A stretch of DNA of 5,677 bases. Origin: Pyrinomonadaceae bacterium (lineage in GTDB: Bacteria; Acidobacteriota; Blastocatellia; Pyrinomonadales; Pyrinomonadaceae). Position numbers and translations under genes: made by a program. Shown one piece after another: positions 1 to 5,558 of this stretch. The notes below the pieces were generated by a model, which worked only from the letters and a program-made list of their open reading frames with translations, was not told the DNA's origin and made no database searches. The first letter of the stretch is position 1; every line of letters begins with the position of its first letter. The stretch is from NCBI GenBank assembly GCA_013695245.1, contig JACDAW010000109.1:1-5677 (forward strand), written 5' to 3'.

Positions 1-32
1 ATCGAAACGACATGAATGAAGTGCAACACTAA
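1..32 (+). CDS. C-terminal end of an upstream gene (partial, product unknown)
   Basis: Only one forward frame stays open from the left edge. It begins with a complete codon at base 3, encodes the tail RNDMNEVQH and ends at TAA 30-32. The last A of this stop is the first A of the next gene's ATG (TAATG). Such an overlap is typical of translationally coupled genes, and this is the main reason to believe the frame. The other two forward frames stop at 13-15 and 17-19. Nine visible residues say nothing about function, and the true upstream gene could equally lie on the other strand or end before the window. Confidence 0.35.
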   Translation, partial: RNDMNEVQH

Positions 33-403
33 TGACGCAATCAAGAATTGACATCTTCGCACAGATGGCGCGCGAGCAACCCGACGACGCGATGATCTCT
101 TACGGTCTCGCCAGCGAATATATGAAAATGGAGAGATGGAATGAGGCTGCCGAAGCTTTGCGTAACGTCCTGCGCATCAACAAAGATTACACGGCTGCTT
201 ACCAACTGCTCGGTACAGCGTTGGTAAACTTAGGCGAACGCGAAGAAGCTGAGCGGGCATGGACGAAAGGCGTTAGCGTCGCCGAGCGCACGGGCGCGTG
301 GAAGGCGAAGCAACACATGGAAGGCTTGCTGGCTCAACTGAAAACGAATCAAGAATCGGTCAGTGATGATAACGACACCGATTCAGGATTCTGTGCCGGG
401 TGA
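32..403 (+). CDS. Small tetratricopeptide repeat (TPR) protein
   Basis: A 123-residue soluble protein with no signal peptide or membrane segment. Two TPR units are visible: residues about 20-53 (with Y24, G25, A27, A39, A42 and L43 in the usual small or hydrophobic positions) and about 54-87 (Y57, L60, G61, L64, G68, A73, A76). A short amphipathic helix precedes them (residues 4-15), and a helix around 90-105 probably caps the repeats. The last 15 or so residues are Asp/Ser-rich and probably disordered. TPR units form helical-pair scaffolds for protein-protein contacts; the partner cannot be read from the sequence. The ATG at 32 is the first possible start after an in-frame TGA at 17-19. It overlaps the stop of the preceding frame, so coupling may replace its poor Shine-Dalgarno site. 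The gene converges on arsR with a 41-bp gap and need not be related to arsenic. The TPR call is firm; the function is unknown. Confidence 0.85.
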   Translation: MTQSRIDIFAQMAREQPDDAMISYGLASEYMKMERWNEAAEALRNVLRINKDYTAAYQLLGTALVNLGEREEAERAWTKGVSVAERTGAWKAKQHMEGLLAQLKTNQESVSDDNDTDSGFCAG

Positions 404-444
404 GAGGGACAGAAGACGTAGCCTCTTTTGAATTTCTGCAATGA

Positions 445-849
445 TTACCTTTCGGCGGCGATTCGCAACGGACGCGGCGCGCCTTGAAGTTGAACGGGCG
501 GCTGCGGCGTGCAACACAGTTTCGCTAATCGCGCGCGGTCGCGCTGCATCTTCTGATCCTGCATGAGCCACAGGCACAACTCTTGGAATATCTTTCGCGC
601 GTAGGTGTCAGCAGGCTCGACGACGCGGTAGTGCATCCATTTTCCCTCGCGTCTGGCTTCGACCACACCCGCACGGCGCAAATACGCCAGATGCCGCGAA
701 ATCTTCGGCTGGCTCGTCCGCAAAGCCTCGACGAGATAACAGACGCAAACTTCATCATTTCCGATTAAATTAAGCAGCCGCAAGCGCGTCTCGTCAGCCA
801 GCGCGCGAAACAGAAGTTCCATGTCGAAGTCTTTAGCGTTTCTCTTCAT
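445..849 (-). CDS. arsR: ArsR-family As(III)-responsive transcriptional repressor
   Basis: A 134-residue winged-helix repressor of the ArsR/SmtB family. The N-terminal helices carry the family signature around ALADETRLRLL (residues 16-26). The metal-binding helix has C35-V-C37, the pair used by E. coli-type ArsR to bind As(III). The recognition helix lies about residues 46-60 (SQPKISRHLAYLRRA) and the wing about 64-76 (EGKWMHYR). In the known family, the dimer binds a palindrome and As(III) binding to three thiols releases it. The third position of the E. coli CVCDLC motif is not Cys here: residues 38-40 are YLV. C92 or the vicinal pair C112-C113 could supply the third ligand, but this is inference. 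The C-terminus is longer than the classic fold, with a Pro/Arg-rich tail after C113. The gene diverges from arsM across 140 bp containing a palindrome at 916-935, which predicts control of arsM-arsC and possibly of itself. No good Shine-Dalgarno site precedes the ATG; M10 is an alternative start with none better. Confidence 0.93.
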   Translation of the reverse strand: MKRNAKDFDMELLFRALADETRLRLLNLIGNDEVCVCYLVEALRTSQPKISRHLAYLRRAGVVEARREGKWMHYRVVEPADTYARKIFQELCLWLMQDQKMQRDRARLAKLCCTPQPPVQLQGAPRPLRIAAER

Positions 850-880
850 AGGGGAGTTATCTTAACACATTAGATTCGCC

Positions 881-909
881 TTGACATATATGTTGGCGCG
901 GCGTATTCT
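881..909 (+). promoter_or_regulatory. Sigma70-type promoter for arsM-arsC
   Basis: A perfect -35 hexamer TTGACA (881-886), a 17-bp spacer and a -10 hexamer TATTCT (904-909, 4 of 6 to TATAAT). Transcription would start near 915-917, leaving a leader of about 75 bases before the arsM ATG at 990. The spacer contains the 10-bp palindrome ACATATATGT (884-893), whose role is unknown. The position in the divergent arsR-arsM gap and the operator-like palindrome just downstream support the call. Confidence 0.65.
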
Positions 910-915
910 CAGTAC

Positions 916-935
916 ATATTCGTTTAAGCGAATAT
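916..935. promoter_or_regulatory. Probable ArsR operator (20-bp inverted repeat)
   Basis: Perfect 7-bp arms ATATTCG (916-922) and CGAATAT (929-935) flank TTTAAG. The central four bases (924-927, TTAA) are also self-complementary, so nine of ten base pairs of the 20-bp dyad are symmetric; only 923/928 mismatch. ArsR-family dimers typically bind AT-rich dyads of this kind. It begins right after the -10 hexamer and covers the predicted start point, so a bound repressor would block RNA polymerase on the arsM side. It also lies between the two divergent genes, 67 bp from the arsR start. ArsR binding is inferred from position and symmetry. Confidence 0.65.
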
Positions 936-973
936 AATTCTTGCGACGCGCGAGATAAGATTGACGCGCGGAA

Positions 974-979
974 GAGAGG
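974..979 (+). promoter_or_regulatory. Ribosome binding site of arsM
   Basis: GAGAGG lies 10 bases before the ATG at 990. It is a moderate Shine-Dalgarno match and supports 990 as the start. Confidence 0.5.
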
Positions 980-989
980 CGAAAGAGCA

Positions 990-1928
990 ATGTCGGAAAA
1001 GATTAAAGAAGCGATTCGTTCAAAGTATGGTTCGGTCGCAACGAGCGGCTTGTCGAGCGGACACGATGGAGTGCGGGCGGTGGCGGAAGCGTTCGGCTAT
1101 TCGCCGGAGGAACTGGCGCAGATTCCGGCGGAAGCTAACATGGGATTGTCGTGCGGCAACCCGACGGCGACCGCTTCTTTGCGCGAAGGCGAAACGGTAG
1201 TGGACTTAGGCTCCGGCGGCGGGTTGGACGTTTTTCTGGCGTCCGCGAAGGTAGGCGCGAGCGGTAAAGCCATTGGCATCGACATGACGGAAGAGATGAT
1301 CGAACTCGCCCACCGCAACAACGCGAAACGTTTGCAAGAAGGCGCGCCCGCAAACGTCGAGTTTCATCTGGCGACGATTGACGATCTGCCGCTTGAAGAT
1401 AATTCAGTAGATTGTGTGATCAGCAACTGCGTGATCAATCTCGCGCCGGACAAACGCGCGGTGTTTCGTGAGATCGCACGAGTGTTAAAGCCGGGCGGAC
1501 GATTGGCAGTAAGCGACATCGCGCTTAAGCAGGAACTGCCGCGCGAAATCGGTAATGACTTGATGGCTTACGTCGGCTGCATCGCCGGGGCGATTTCGCT
1601 TGAAGAATACCGGCAAGGTTTGCTCGACGCCGGATTCGGCGCGGTGGAAGTGATCGATAGCGGTGCAGACTTGAATGCTTACGCCAAAGTTGAAAATCAG
1701 GCGGGATGTTGTTCGCCAGCAATGACGGAAACTACCGCGACTACGGCGCACATCTCAATTTCATCTTCCGCATCGTCAACTGCATTGCCGCTTGCAGCGT
1801 CGAGTTGTTGCACGCCGCAAGTCGCAGACGGAGAACTACACGAAGGTTTAGCGGAGTTGCTGCGCCGCCACAACGTCAACGACTACGCGGCGAGCGTCAA
1901 AGTCTTTGCGATCAAGCAAGCTTCGTAA
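990..1928 (+). CDS. arsM: Arsenite S-adenosylmethionine methyltransferase
   Basis: A 312-residue cytosolic class I SAM-dependent methyltransferase that converts As(III) to methylated arsenicals. The Rossmann domain shows motif I DLGSGGGLD (72-80) and the acidic residue after strand 2 in GIDMTEEM (96-103). The family's three conserved As-binding cysteines are all present: C55 in NMGLSCGNP, C147 in SNCVINLAPDK and C197 in YVGCIAGA. The C-terminal NDYAASVKVFAIK (297-309) is also typical of ArsM. Two features stand out. Vicinal cysteine pairs occur at C240-C241 (CCSP) and C273-C274 (CCTP). They flank a Ser/Thr/Ala-rich low-complexity stretch (about 245-272) that looks like a flexible linker or insertion. 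The start is supported by GAGAGG 10 bases upstream. arsC follows 38 bp after the stop, so arsenate reduction and methylation are probably co-transcribed. Transcription probably starts at 915-917 under ArsR control. All catalytic residues are intact; the specific call is secure. Confidence 0.95.
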   Translation: MSEKIKEAIRSKYGSVATSGLSSGHDGVRAVAEAFGYSPEELAQIPAEANMGLSCGNPTATASLREGETVVDLGSGGGLDVFLASAKVGASGKAIGIDMTEEMIELAHRNNAKRLQEGAPANVEFHLATIDDLPLEDNSVDCVISNCVINLAPDKRAVFREIARVLKPGGRLAVSDIALKQELPREIGNDLMAYVGCIAGAISLEEYRQGLLDAGFGAVEVIDSGADLNAYAKVENQAGCCSPAMTETTATTAHISISSSASSTALPLAASSCCTPQVADGELHEGLAELLRRHNVNDYAASVKVFAIKQAS

Positions 1929-1966
1929 AAGAGTGTAGCGCGGATGAACATAGATCGCATAAACAA

Positions 1967-2383
1967 ATGAAAAAGCGAGTGTTGATTTTATGCACCGGAA
2001 ATTCGGCGCGCAGTCAGATGGCGGAAGGATTATTGCGTTACGAGGGCGGAGAGCTTTACGAAGTTTATAGCGCGGGCGTCGAGCCGAGTTTTGTCAGACC
2101 GCAGGCCGTCGAAGCGATGCGCGAGATCGGAATTGATATTACAAAACATCGCTCGAAATCGGTGGATGAGTTTACCGGACAGAAATTCGATTACGTGATC
2201 ACGGTTTGCGGCAACGCTAACGAACGCTGCCCCGTTTTTCCGGGAAAAACCGAGCGCATACATTGGAGCTTTGACGATCCGGCGTCCGCCGAAGGCGATG
2301 GCGCGACGAAGCTCGCCGTGTTCCGGCGTGTGCGCGACGAGATTCATGAACGAATCAAGTCTTTTGTAAACGCGAAGGAGTGA
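1967..2383 (+). CDS. arsC: Thioredoxin-coupled arsenate reductase (low-molecular-weight phosphatase fold)
   Basis: A 138-residue enzyme that reduces arsenate to arsenite in the cytosol. The phosphatase P-loop CX5R runs from C9 to R15 (CTGNSARSQ). C81 and C88 match the resolving Cys82 and Cys89 of the pI258-type ArsC, in which a C10-C82-C89 disulfide relay is reset by thioredoxin. D103-D104-P105 supplies the phosphatase general acid. The position of pI258 Cys15 is Ala14 here; that cysteine is not one of the three relay cysteines. I placed the start at ATG 1967, because the P-loop then falls at residue 9 as in the family. The frame stays open upstream to about 1706, but that part merely overlaps arsM and its translation looks like no known domain. 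There is no strong Shine-Dalgarno site before 1967, so translation may depend on termination of arsM 38 bp upstream. With arsM it forms a two-step detoxification unit: As(V) to As(III) to methylated arsenic. Confidence 0.94.
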   Translation: MKKRVLILCTGNSARSQMAEGLLRYEGGELYEVYSAGVEPSFVRPQAVEAMREIGIDITKHRSKSVDEFTGQKFDYVITVCGNANERCPVFPGKTERIHWSFDDPASAEGDGATKLAVFRRVRDEIHERIKSFVNAKE

Positions 2384-2490
2384 ATCTGCGGTATCTGATT
2401 CGTCCATAGAAGTGTTAATCGTGCTGCAAATCTTTTCCGGCTTTCCGCCGAGGGATGGTAGGATTCTCCCGACCGAAACCCGACGCGATG
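2384..2490. other. Intergenic gap between arsC and the phosphatase gene
   Basis: The 120 bp between arsC and the GTG at 2504 hold no hairpin with a T-tract that I would call a terminator and no convincing -35/-10 pair. The ribosome binding site of the next gene occupies its right end. The phosphatase may therefore be read through from the arsenic promoter or have a promoter I cannot recognise. Confidence 0.4.
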
Positions 2491-2496
2491 AAGGAG
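2491..2496 (+). promoter_or_regulatory. Ribosome binding site that fixes the GTG start of the phosphatase
   Basis: AAGGAG lies 7 bases before GTG 2504-2506, an ideal spacing. The nearby ATG at 2488 is in another frame and overlaps this site, so GTG 2504 is the start. Confidence 0.75.
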
Positions 2497-2503
2497 AACC
2501 GAG

Positions 2504-3802
2504 GTGTCAAGCAGCAGCGTCACCGTTCGTCTTAACGATCTGCCCGTTGAAGTGCGTCTTGAGCGTCTTGAAGCGCTTGTCGCCGCGAGCCGCGCGCTCA
2601 ATCTCGCTTCCGGGTTAGATGACATCTTACAAACGATCCTCGTCCTCGTCTCACAACAACTCGATTGCGAACGCACAACTGTTTTCCTGCGCGATGAACG
2701 AACGTCGAAACTTCACGCGCGGCAGATGACCGGCTCCGCGCCGATTGAGATCGTCTTGGAGCGCGGCGTCGGGATCGCAGGGCACGTTGCGGAGACGGGC
2801 GAAAGCGTATTGTTAGATGATGTTTCGCGCGATCCGCGTTTCGACCGCGCGACCGACAAGCGCACCGGCTTCCGCACGCGCACAATGCTCTGCGTCGCCT
2901 TGCGCAAACCCGACGGTGAGTTGCTCGGATCAGTCCAAGCGATCAATAAACGCGATGGGTTATTCTCACAATACGATCTCGCTTACCTCGAATCTTTCGC
3001 GCTGCTTGCCGCCATCGCCGTGCATCGTGAACAACTCGCGGCCGAAGCGATGCGCGCCGAATTGCTCTCCACCGAACTCGACCTCGCCCGTCGCATCCAA
3101 TCCCGTTTGCTTCCGCCCGACGGTTTAATTGAAACCTTGTCCACTCCGTTCTCCGCGTGGGGCCGAAGCCAAGCTTGCTACGACGTGGGCGGCGACACCT
3201 ACGACGCTGTGATGCTCGCCTCCGGCGAACTCGCCTTCTGGGTCGCCGACGTTTCCGGCAAAGGCATCGGCGCGGCGCTCCTGATGACCACGTTGCAGAC
3301 GGAACTGCGCGCGCTCATCCACGCCGAGCCATCCACCGCGCGCCTCGCCGCCGAACTTAACCGGCGCGTAGGTTTAGTTGCCCCGCTCGGCACTTACGCA
3401 ACGCTCTTCTTAGGCGTCCTCGATCCGCAGCGCGAACGCCTGCGCTTTTCAAACGCCGGACACCTTCCGCCCGTCTGGATAACTTCCGACGCTTACAAAA
3501 CGACGTGCTGCGACATTGGCGGCACGCCCATCGGACTCTTACCCGACATGGAATATGAAACGGGCGAAGCGGATTTCCGGCGCGGCAGTCGTCTGGCGAT
3601 ATTTAGCGACGGCATCACGGACGCGGAATCTCTTACTGAAGAGATGTACGACGAAGCAGGGATCGCAGCGAGTTTGAGCGGCACGCGGACAGGGCAGGCA
3701 GTTGAAGAGATCGGCGCGAAAGTTTTCCGCGACCTTGATCGTTTTCGCATCGGCGCGGCGGCGAAAGATGACACGACGTTTTTAGTTGTTGGTTTTGATT
3801 AA
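2504..3802 (+). CDS. GAF domain plus SpoIIE/RsbU-type PP2C serine phosphatase
   Basis: A 432-residue soluble two-domain protein. Residues about 20-178 form a GAF sensor domain (VLERGVGIAGHVAETGES and LLGSVQAINKR are typical GAF segments). A probable coiled-coil linker at about 178-202 ends in the RRIQSRLLP signature that precedes these phosphatase domains. Residues about 203-432 form the PPM/SpoIIE catalytic domain. Its metal-binding aspartates are visible: D231 (GGDTYD), D249 (VADVSGKG), D369 (FSDGITDA) and D422-D423 (DDTT), with NAGHLPP at 317-323. The family dephosphorylates Ser/Thr residues, classically on STAS anti-anti-sigma factors in partner-switching pathways. No STAS protein, anti-sigma kinase or sigma factor is in the window, so the target is unknown. 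The ligand of the GAF domain is also unknown; it lacks any obvious redox-cysteine cluster (C55 and C130 are isolated). There are no membrane segments. The gene starts at GTG behind AAGGAG. Its TAA is followed after 2 bp by the monooxygenase GTG, implying one transcript. All expected catalytic Asp residues are present, so it should be active. Confidence 0.93.
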   Translation: MSSSSVTVRLNDLPVEVRLERLEALVAASRALNLASGLDDILQTILVLVSQQLDCERTTVFLRDERTSKLHARQMTGSAPIEIVLERGVGIAGHVAETGESVLLDDVSRDPRFDRATDKRTGFRTRTMLCVALRKPDGELLGSVQAINKRDGLFSQYDLAYLESFALLAAIAVHREQLAAEAMRAELLSTELDLARRIQSRLLPPDGLIETLSTPFSAWGRSQACYDVGGDTYDAVMLASGELAFWVADVSGKGIGAALLMTTLQTELRALIHAEPSTARLAAELNRRVGLVAPLGTYATLFLGVLDPQRERLRFSNAGHLPPVWITSDAYKTTCCDIGGTPIGLLPDMEYETGEADFRRGSRLAIFSDGITDAESLTEEMYDEAGIAASLSGTRTGQAVEEIGAKVFRDLDRFRIGAAAKDDTTFLVVGFD

Positions 3803-3804
3803 AG

Positions 3805-5370
3805 GTGGAGACGAGAATCGAAACAGACGTAATTATTATCGGGGCAGGCCCGACGGGACTTTCCCTTGCGTGTCAGCTTGTCCGCTACGGCGTTGATTTT
3901 ATTATCGTCGAGAGGAATGAGGGCGTCACGCCTTTTTCCAAAGCGATTGGTGTTCATGCGCGCACGCTGGAGATTTACGAGCAATTAGGTTTAGCGCAGA
4001 AAGCAGTGGCGCGGGGCGCGATTGCCGGGAAGGTGCGCTTCGTCGAGGCAGGTGAGATACGCGGCGAAGTTGATTTATCGAACATCGGGCACAATTTAAG
4101 TCCTTATCCGTACATGCTCGTTTTAGAGCAAAGCAAAAACGAGCAACTGCTTTATGAGTATCTACGGATTCACAGCAAAGATGTTCTCTGGCAAACAGAA
4201 CTTGAAAGTCTTTCGCAAAGTGAAACAGGCGTCACGGCGCGCGTTAAAAACGCCGCGGACGAGTCTCAAATCGTCGAAGCCAAATACCTCGTCGGCTGTG
4301 ACGGGCCTAAGAGTCCGGTCAGGCACTCTCTCGGACTTGGTTTCGAGGGCAGCACGTTTGAGCGCATGTTCTACGTCGCCGACGCGCAGATTGATTGGGA
4401 CTTGAGCCACGACGCGCTGCATGTTTGTTTCGCGCGCGATTCGTTCGTCCTCTTTTTCCCGCTGCAAGGTGAAAAGCGGTATCGCATCGTCGGTGTTTTC
4501 CCCGAAGGCTTGGAAAAGGGTGAAGGCGAGATTCTCTACGAAGAGATCGAAGAACGAATCAAAGAAGAATCACAACTCGCTCTCGATATTTCCAATGTCG
4601 CTTGGTTTTCGACCTACAAAGTTCACACGCGCCACGCCGATAAATTCTCCGTCAGCCGATGTTTCCTCGCCGGAGATGCTGCGCACATTCACAGTCCGGC
4701 GGGCGCGCAAGGCATGAACACGGGGATTCAAGATGCTTACAACCTCGCTTGGAAGCTGGCGCTGGTGATCAGGGGCAAAGCTCGCCAACCGCTCTTGGAC
4801 ACTTATAACGAAGAACGATTAAAGAACGCCAAAAGGCTTCTAACGACGACCGACAGGATATTTCAACTCGGCGCGAGTCCAGATCGGTTACTGGGTTTTA
4901 TTCGGACAACGATTTTTCCGTCGCTGGCGAAATACGTTCTCGATTTTGACGCCGTCAAAAAAATTATCTTCCCCTTAATTTCGCAGATCGGCATCAACTA
5001 CCGCGATTGTTCTCTGAGCTGGCACGAATCCGACGAAACATTTGAAGTTAAAGCCGGAGAGCGGATGCCTTATTTCTCCATTGATGGCGAAAGCGTTTAC
5101 GATAAGTTGTGCGAGCCAAAATTCCACTTGCTCGCTTTTTCAGACGGGCAGAGCGATCACCGGACGACGAGCGACAAGATTGAAAGTGAATACGCCGATT
5201 TGGTTGATTGCCACGTTTTGCCTCTTTACCCGCACGTGGCAGAAATCTTCGGCACGAACAAATCTTTCAACGTGCTGTTAAGACCGGACAACTACGTTGG
5301 TTTCATCTCTCCACAAACTTCGTCTGGTGAGTTAAGGGCTTATATAAACAAGTTCATCGAACGCTCGTAA
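3805..5370 (+). CDS. FAD-dependent monooxygenase (group A aromatic-hydroxylase type)
   Basis: A 521-residue flavoprotein of the PheA/TfdB/MhpA-like FAD-binding family, which hydroxylates aromatic or polyketide-like substrates with NAD(P)H and O2. The FAD-binding Rossmann motif GAGPTG is at 13-18, with E36 ending strand 2. The DG motif is in VGCDGPKSPVRH (163-174), and the GD motif is in LAGDAAHIHSPAGAQGMNTG (288-307), which contacts FAD. AGERMP (417-422) and LLRPDNYVGF (491-500) mark the C-terminal thioredoxin-like domain of this family, so the protein is full length. The substrate cannot be deduced; phenol degradation, antibiotic modification and secondary metabolism are all possible. The start must be GTG 3805 or later, because TGA 3796-3798 is in frame just upstream. 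The Rossmann fold at residue 7 supports GTG 3805. The start lies 2 bp after the phosphatase stop, and the only SD-like bases overlap it, so reinitiation by ribosomes finishing the phosphatase is likely. Parts of the gene are visibly more AT-rich than the phosphatase gene. Confidence 0.92.
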   Translation: METRIETDVIIIGAGPTGLSLACQLVRYGVDFIIVERNEGVTPFSKAIGVHARTLEIYEQLGLAQKAVARGAIAGKVRFVEAGEIRGEVDLSNIGHNLSPYPYMLVLEQSKNEQLLYEYLRIHSKDVLWQTELESLSQSETGVTARVKNAADESQIVEAKYLVGCDGPKSPVRHSLGLGFEGSTFERMFYVADAQIDWDLSHDALHVCFARDSFVLFFPLQGEKRYRIVGVFPEGLEKGEGEILYEEIEERIKEESQLALDISNVAWFSTYKVHTRHADKFSVSRCFLAGDAAHIHSPAGAQGMNTGIQDAYNLAWKLALVIRGKARQPLLDTYNEERLKNAKRLLTTTDRIFQLGASPDRLLGFIRTTIFPSLAKYVLDFDAVKKIIFPLISQIGINYRDCSLSWHESDETFEVKAGERMPYFSIDGESVYDKLCEPKFHLLAFSDGQSDHRTTSDKIESEYADLVDCHVLPLYPHVAEIFGTNKSFNVLLRPDNYVGFISPQTSSGELRAYINKFIERS

Positions 5371-5393
5371 AGCAGACAGCCTCTTTCCGCTCT

Positions 5394-5473
5394 CTAACAA
5401 GTCGCTGCACCTGAATGCGCGCCGTTTATCTTTTATTAACTTCGCAGAATTAAATTGCAGCTTTGAGTGTTAG
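5394..5473 (+). repeat. attC-like imperfect hairpin (possible integron cassette recombination site)
   Basis: The outer arms CTAACA (5394-5399) and TGTTAG (5468-5473) are perfectly complementary. Inside them lie unpaired AGTC (5400-5403) and TTTGAG (5462-5467). Next comes a second perfect 6-bp pairing, GCTGCA (5404-5409) with TGCAGC (5456-5461), around a 46-base centre. This matches the layout of attC sites: R''/R' ends, an unpaired spacer, then L''/L' boxes. The left end TCTAACAAGTCGCTGCA strongly resembles known attC left ends. CTCTAAC fits the RYYYAAC inverse core at 6 of 7 positions. The right core GTTAGCA departs from GTTRRRY at its last two bases. The 80-base length and its place 23 bases after a stop codon also fit a cassette. 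No integrase and no second site are in the window, so it may be a degenerate or stray site, or simply a hairpin that ends the transcript. Confidence 0.45.
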
Positions 5474-5558
5474 CAGTTCGCTCCAATGAGTAGTGTAGCG
5501 CGGCTGGCAATGTTCGGCGCGCGTTTTCCATTCCTGTTTGATTCGTTGGAATGCTTCG

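Noticed and set aside
403..429. AGAGG/CCTCT inverted repeat followed by TTTT after the TPR gene
   Set aside because: Only five base pairs with a 14-base loop; too weak to call a rho-independent terminator, though it is in the right place.
869..896. Minus-strand promoter for arsR with -10 TCTAAT (869-874) and -35 CCAACA (891-896)
   Set aside because: The -10 matches 5 of 6, but the -35 only 3 of 6, and the leader would be about 13 bases with no Shine-Dalgarno site. No better minus-strand candidate was seen.
1932..1943. Direct repeat AGTGTAGCGCGG at 1932-1943 and 5492-5503
   Set aside because: About one 12-base match is expected by chance in a window of this size, and the flanks do not match.
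3805..5370. Monooxygenase as an arsenic-oxidising flavoprotein of the resistance cluster
   Set aside because: Its motifs are those of ordinary group A aromatic hydroxylases, it is coupled to the phosphatase rather than to arsM-arsC, and no arsenic-binding feature is visible.
5498..5527. GCGCG/CGCGC inverted repeat followed by G and TTTT downstream of the monooxygenase
   Set aside because: Five GC pairs around a 15-base loop with a short, displaced T-run; possible terminator but not supportable.
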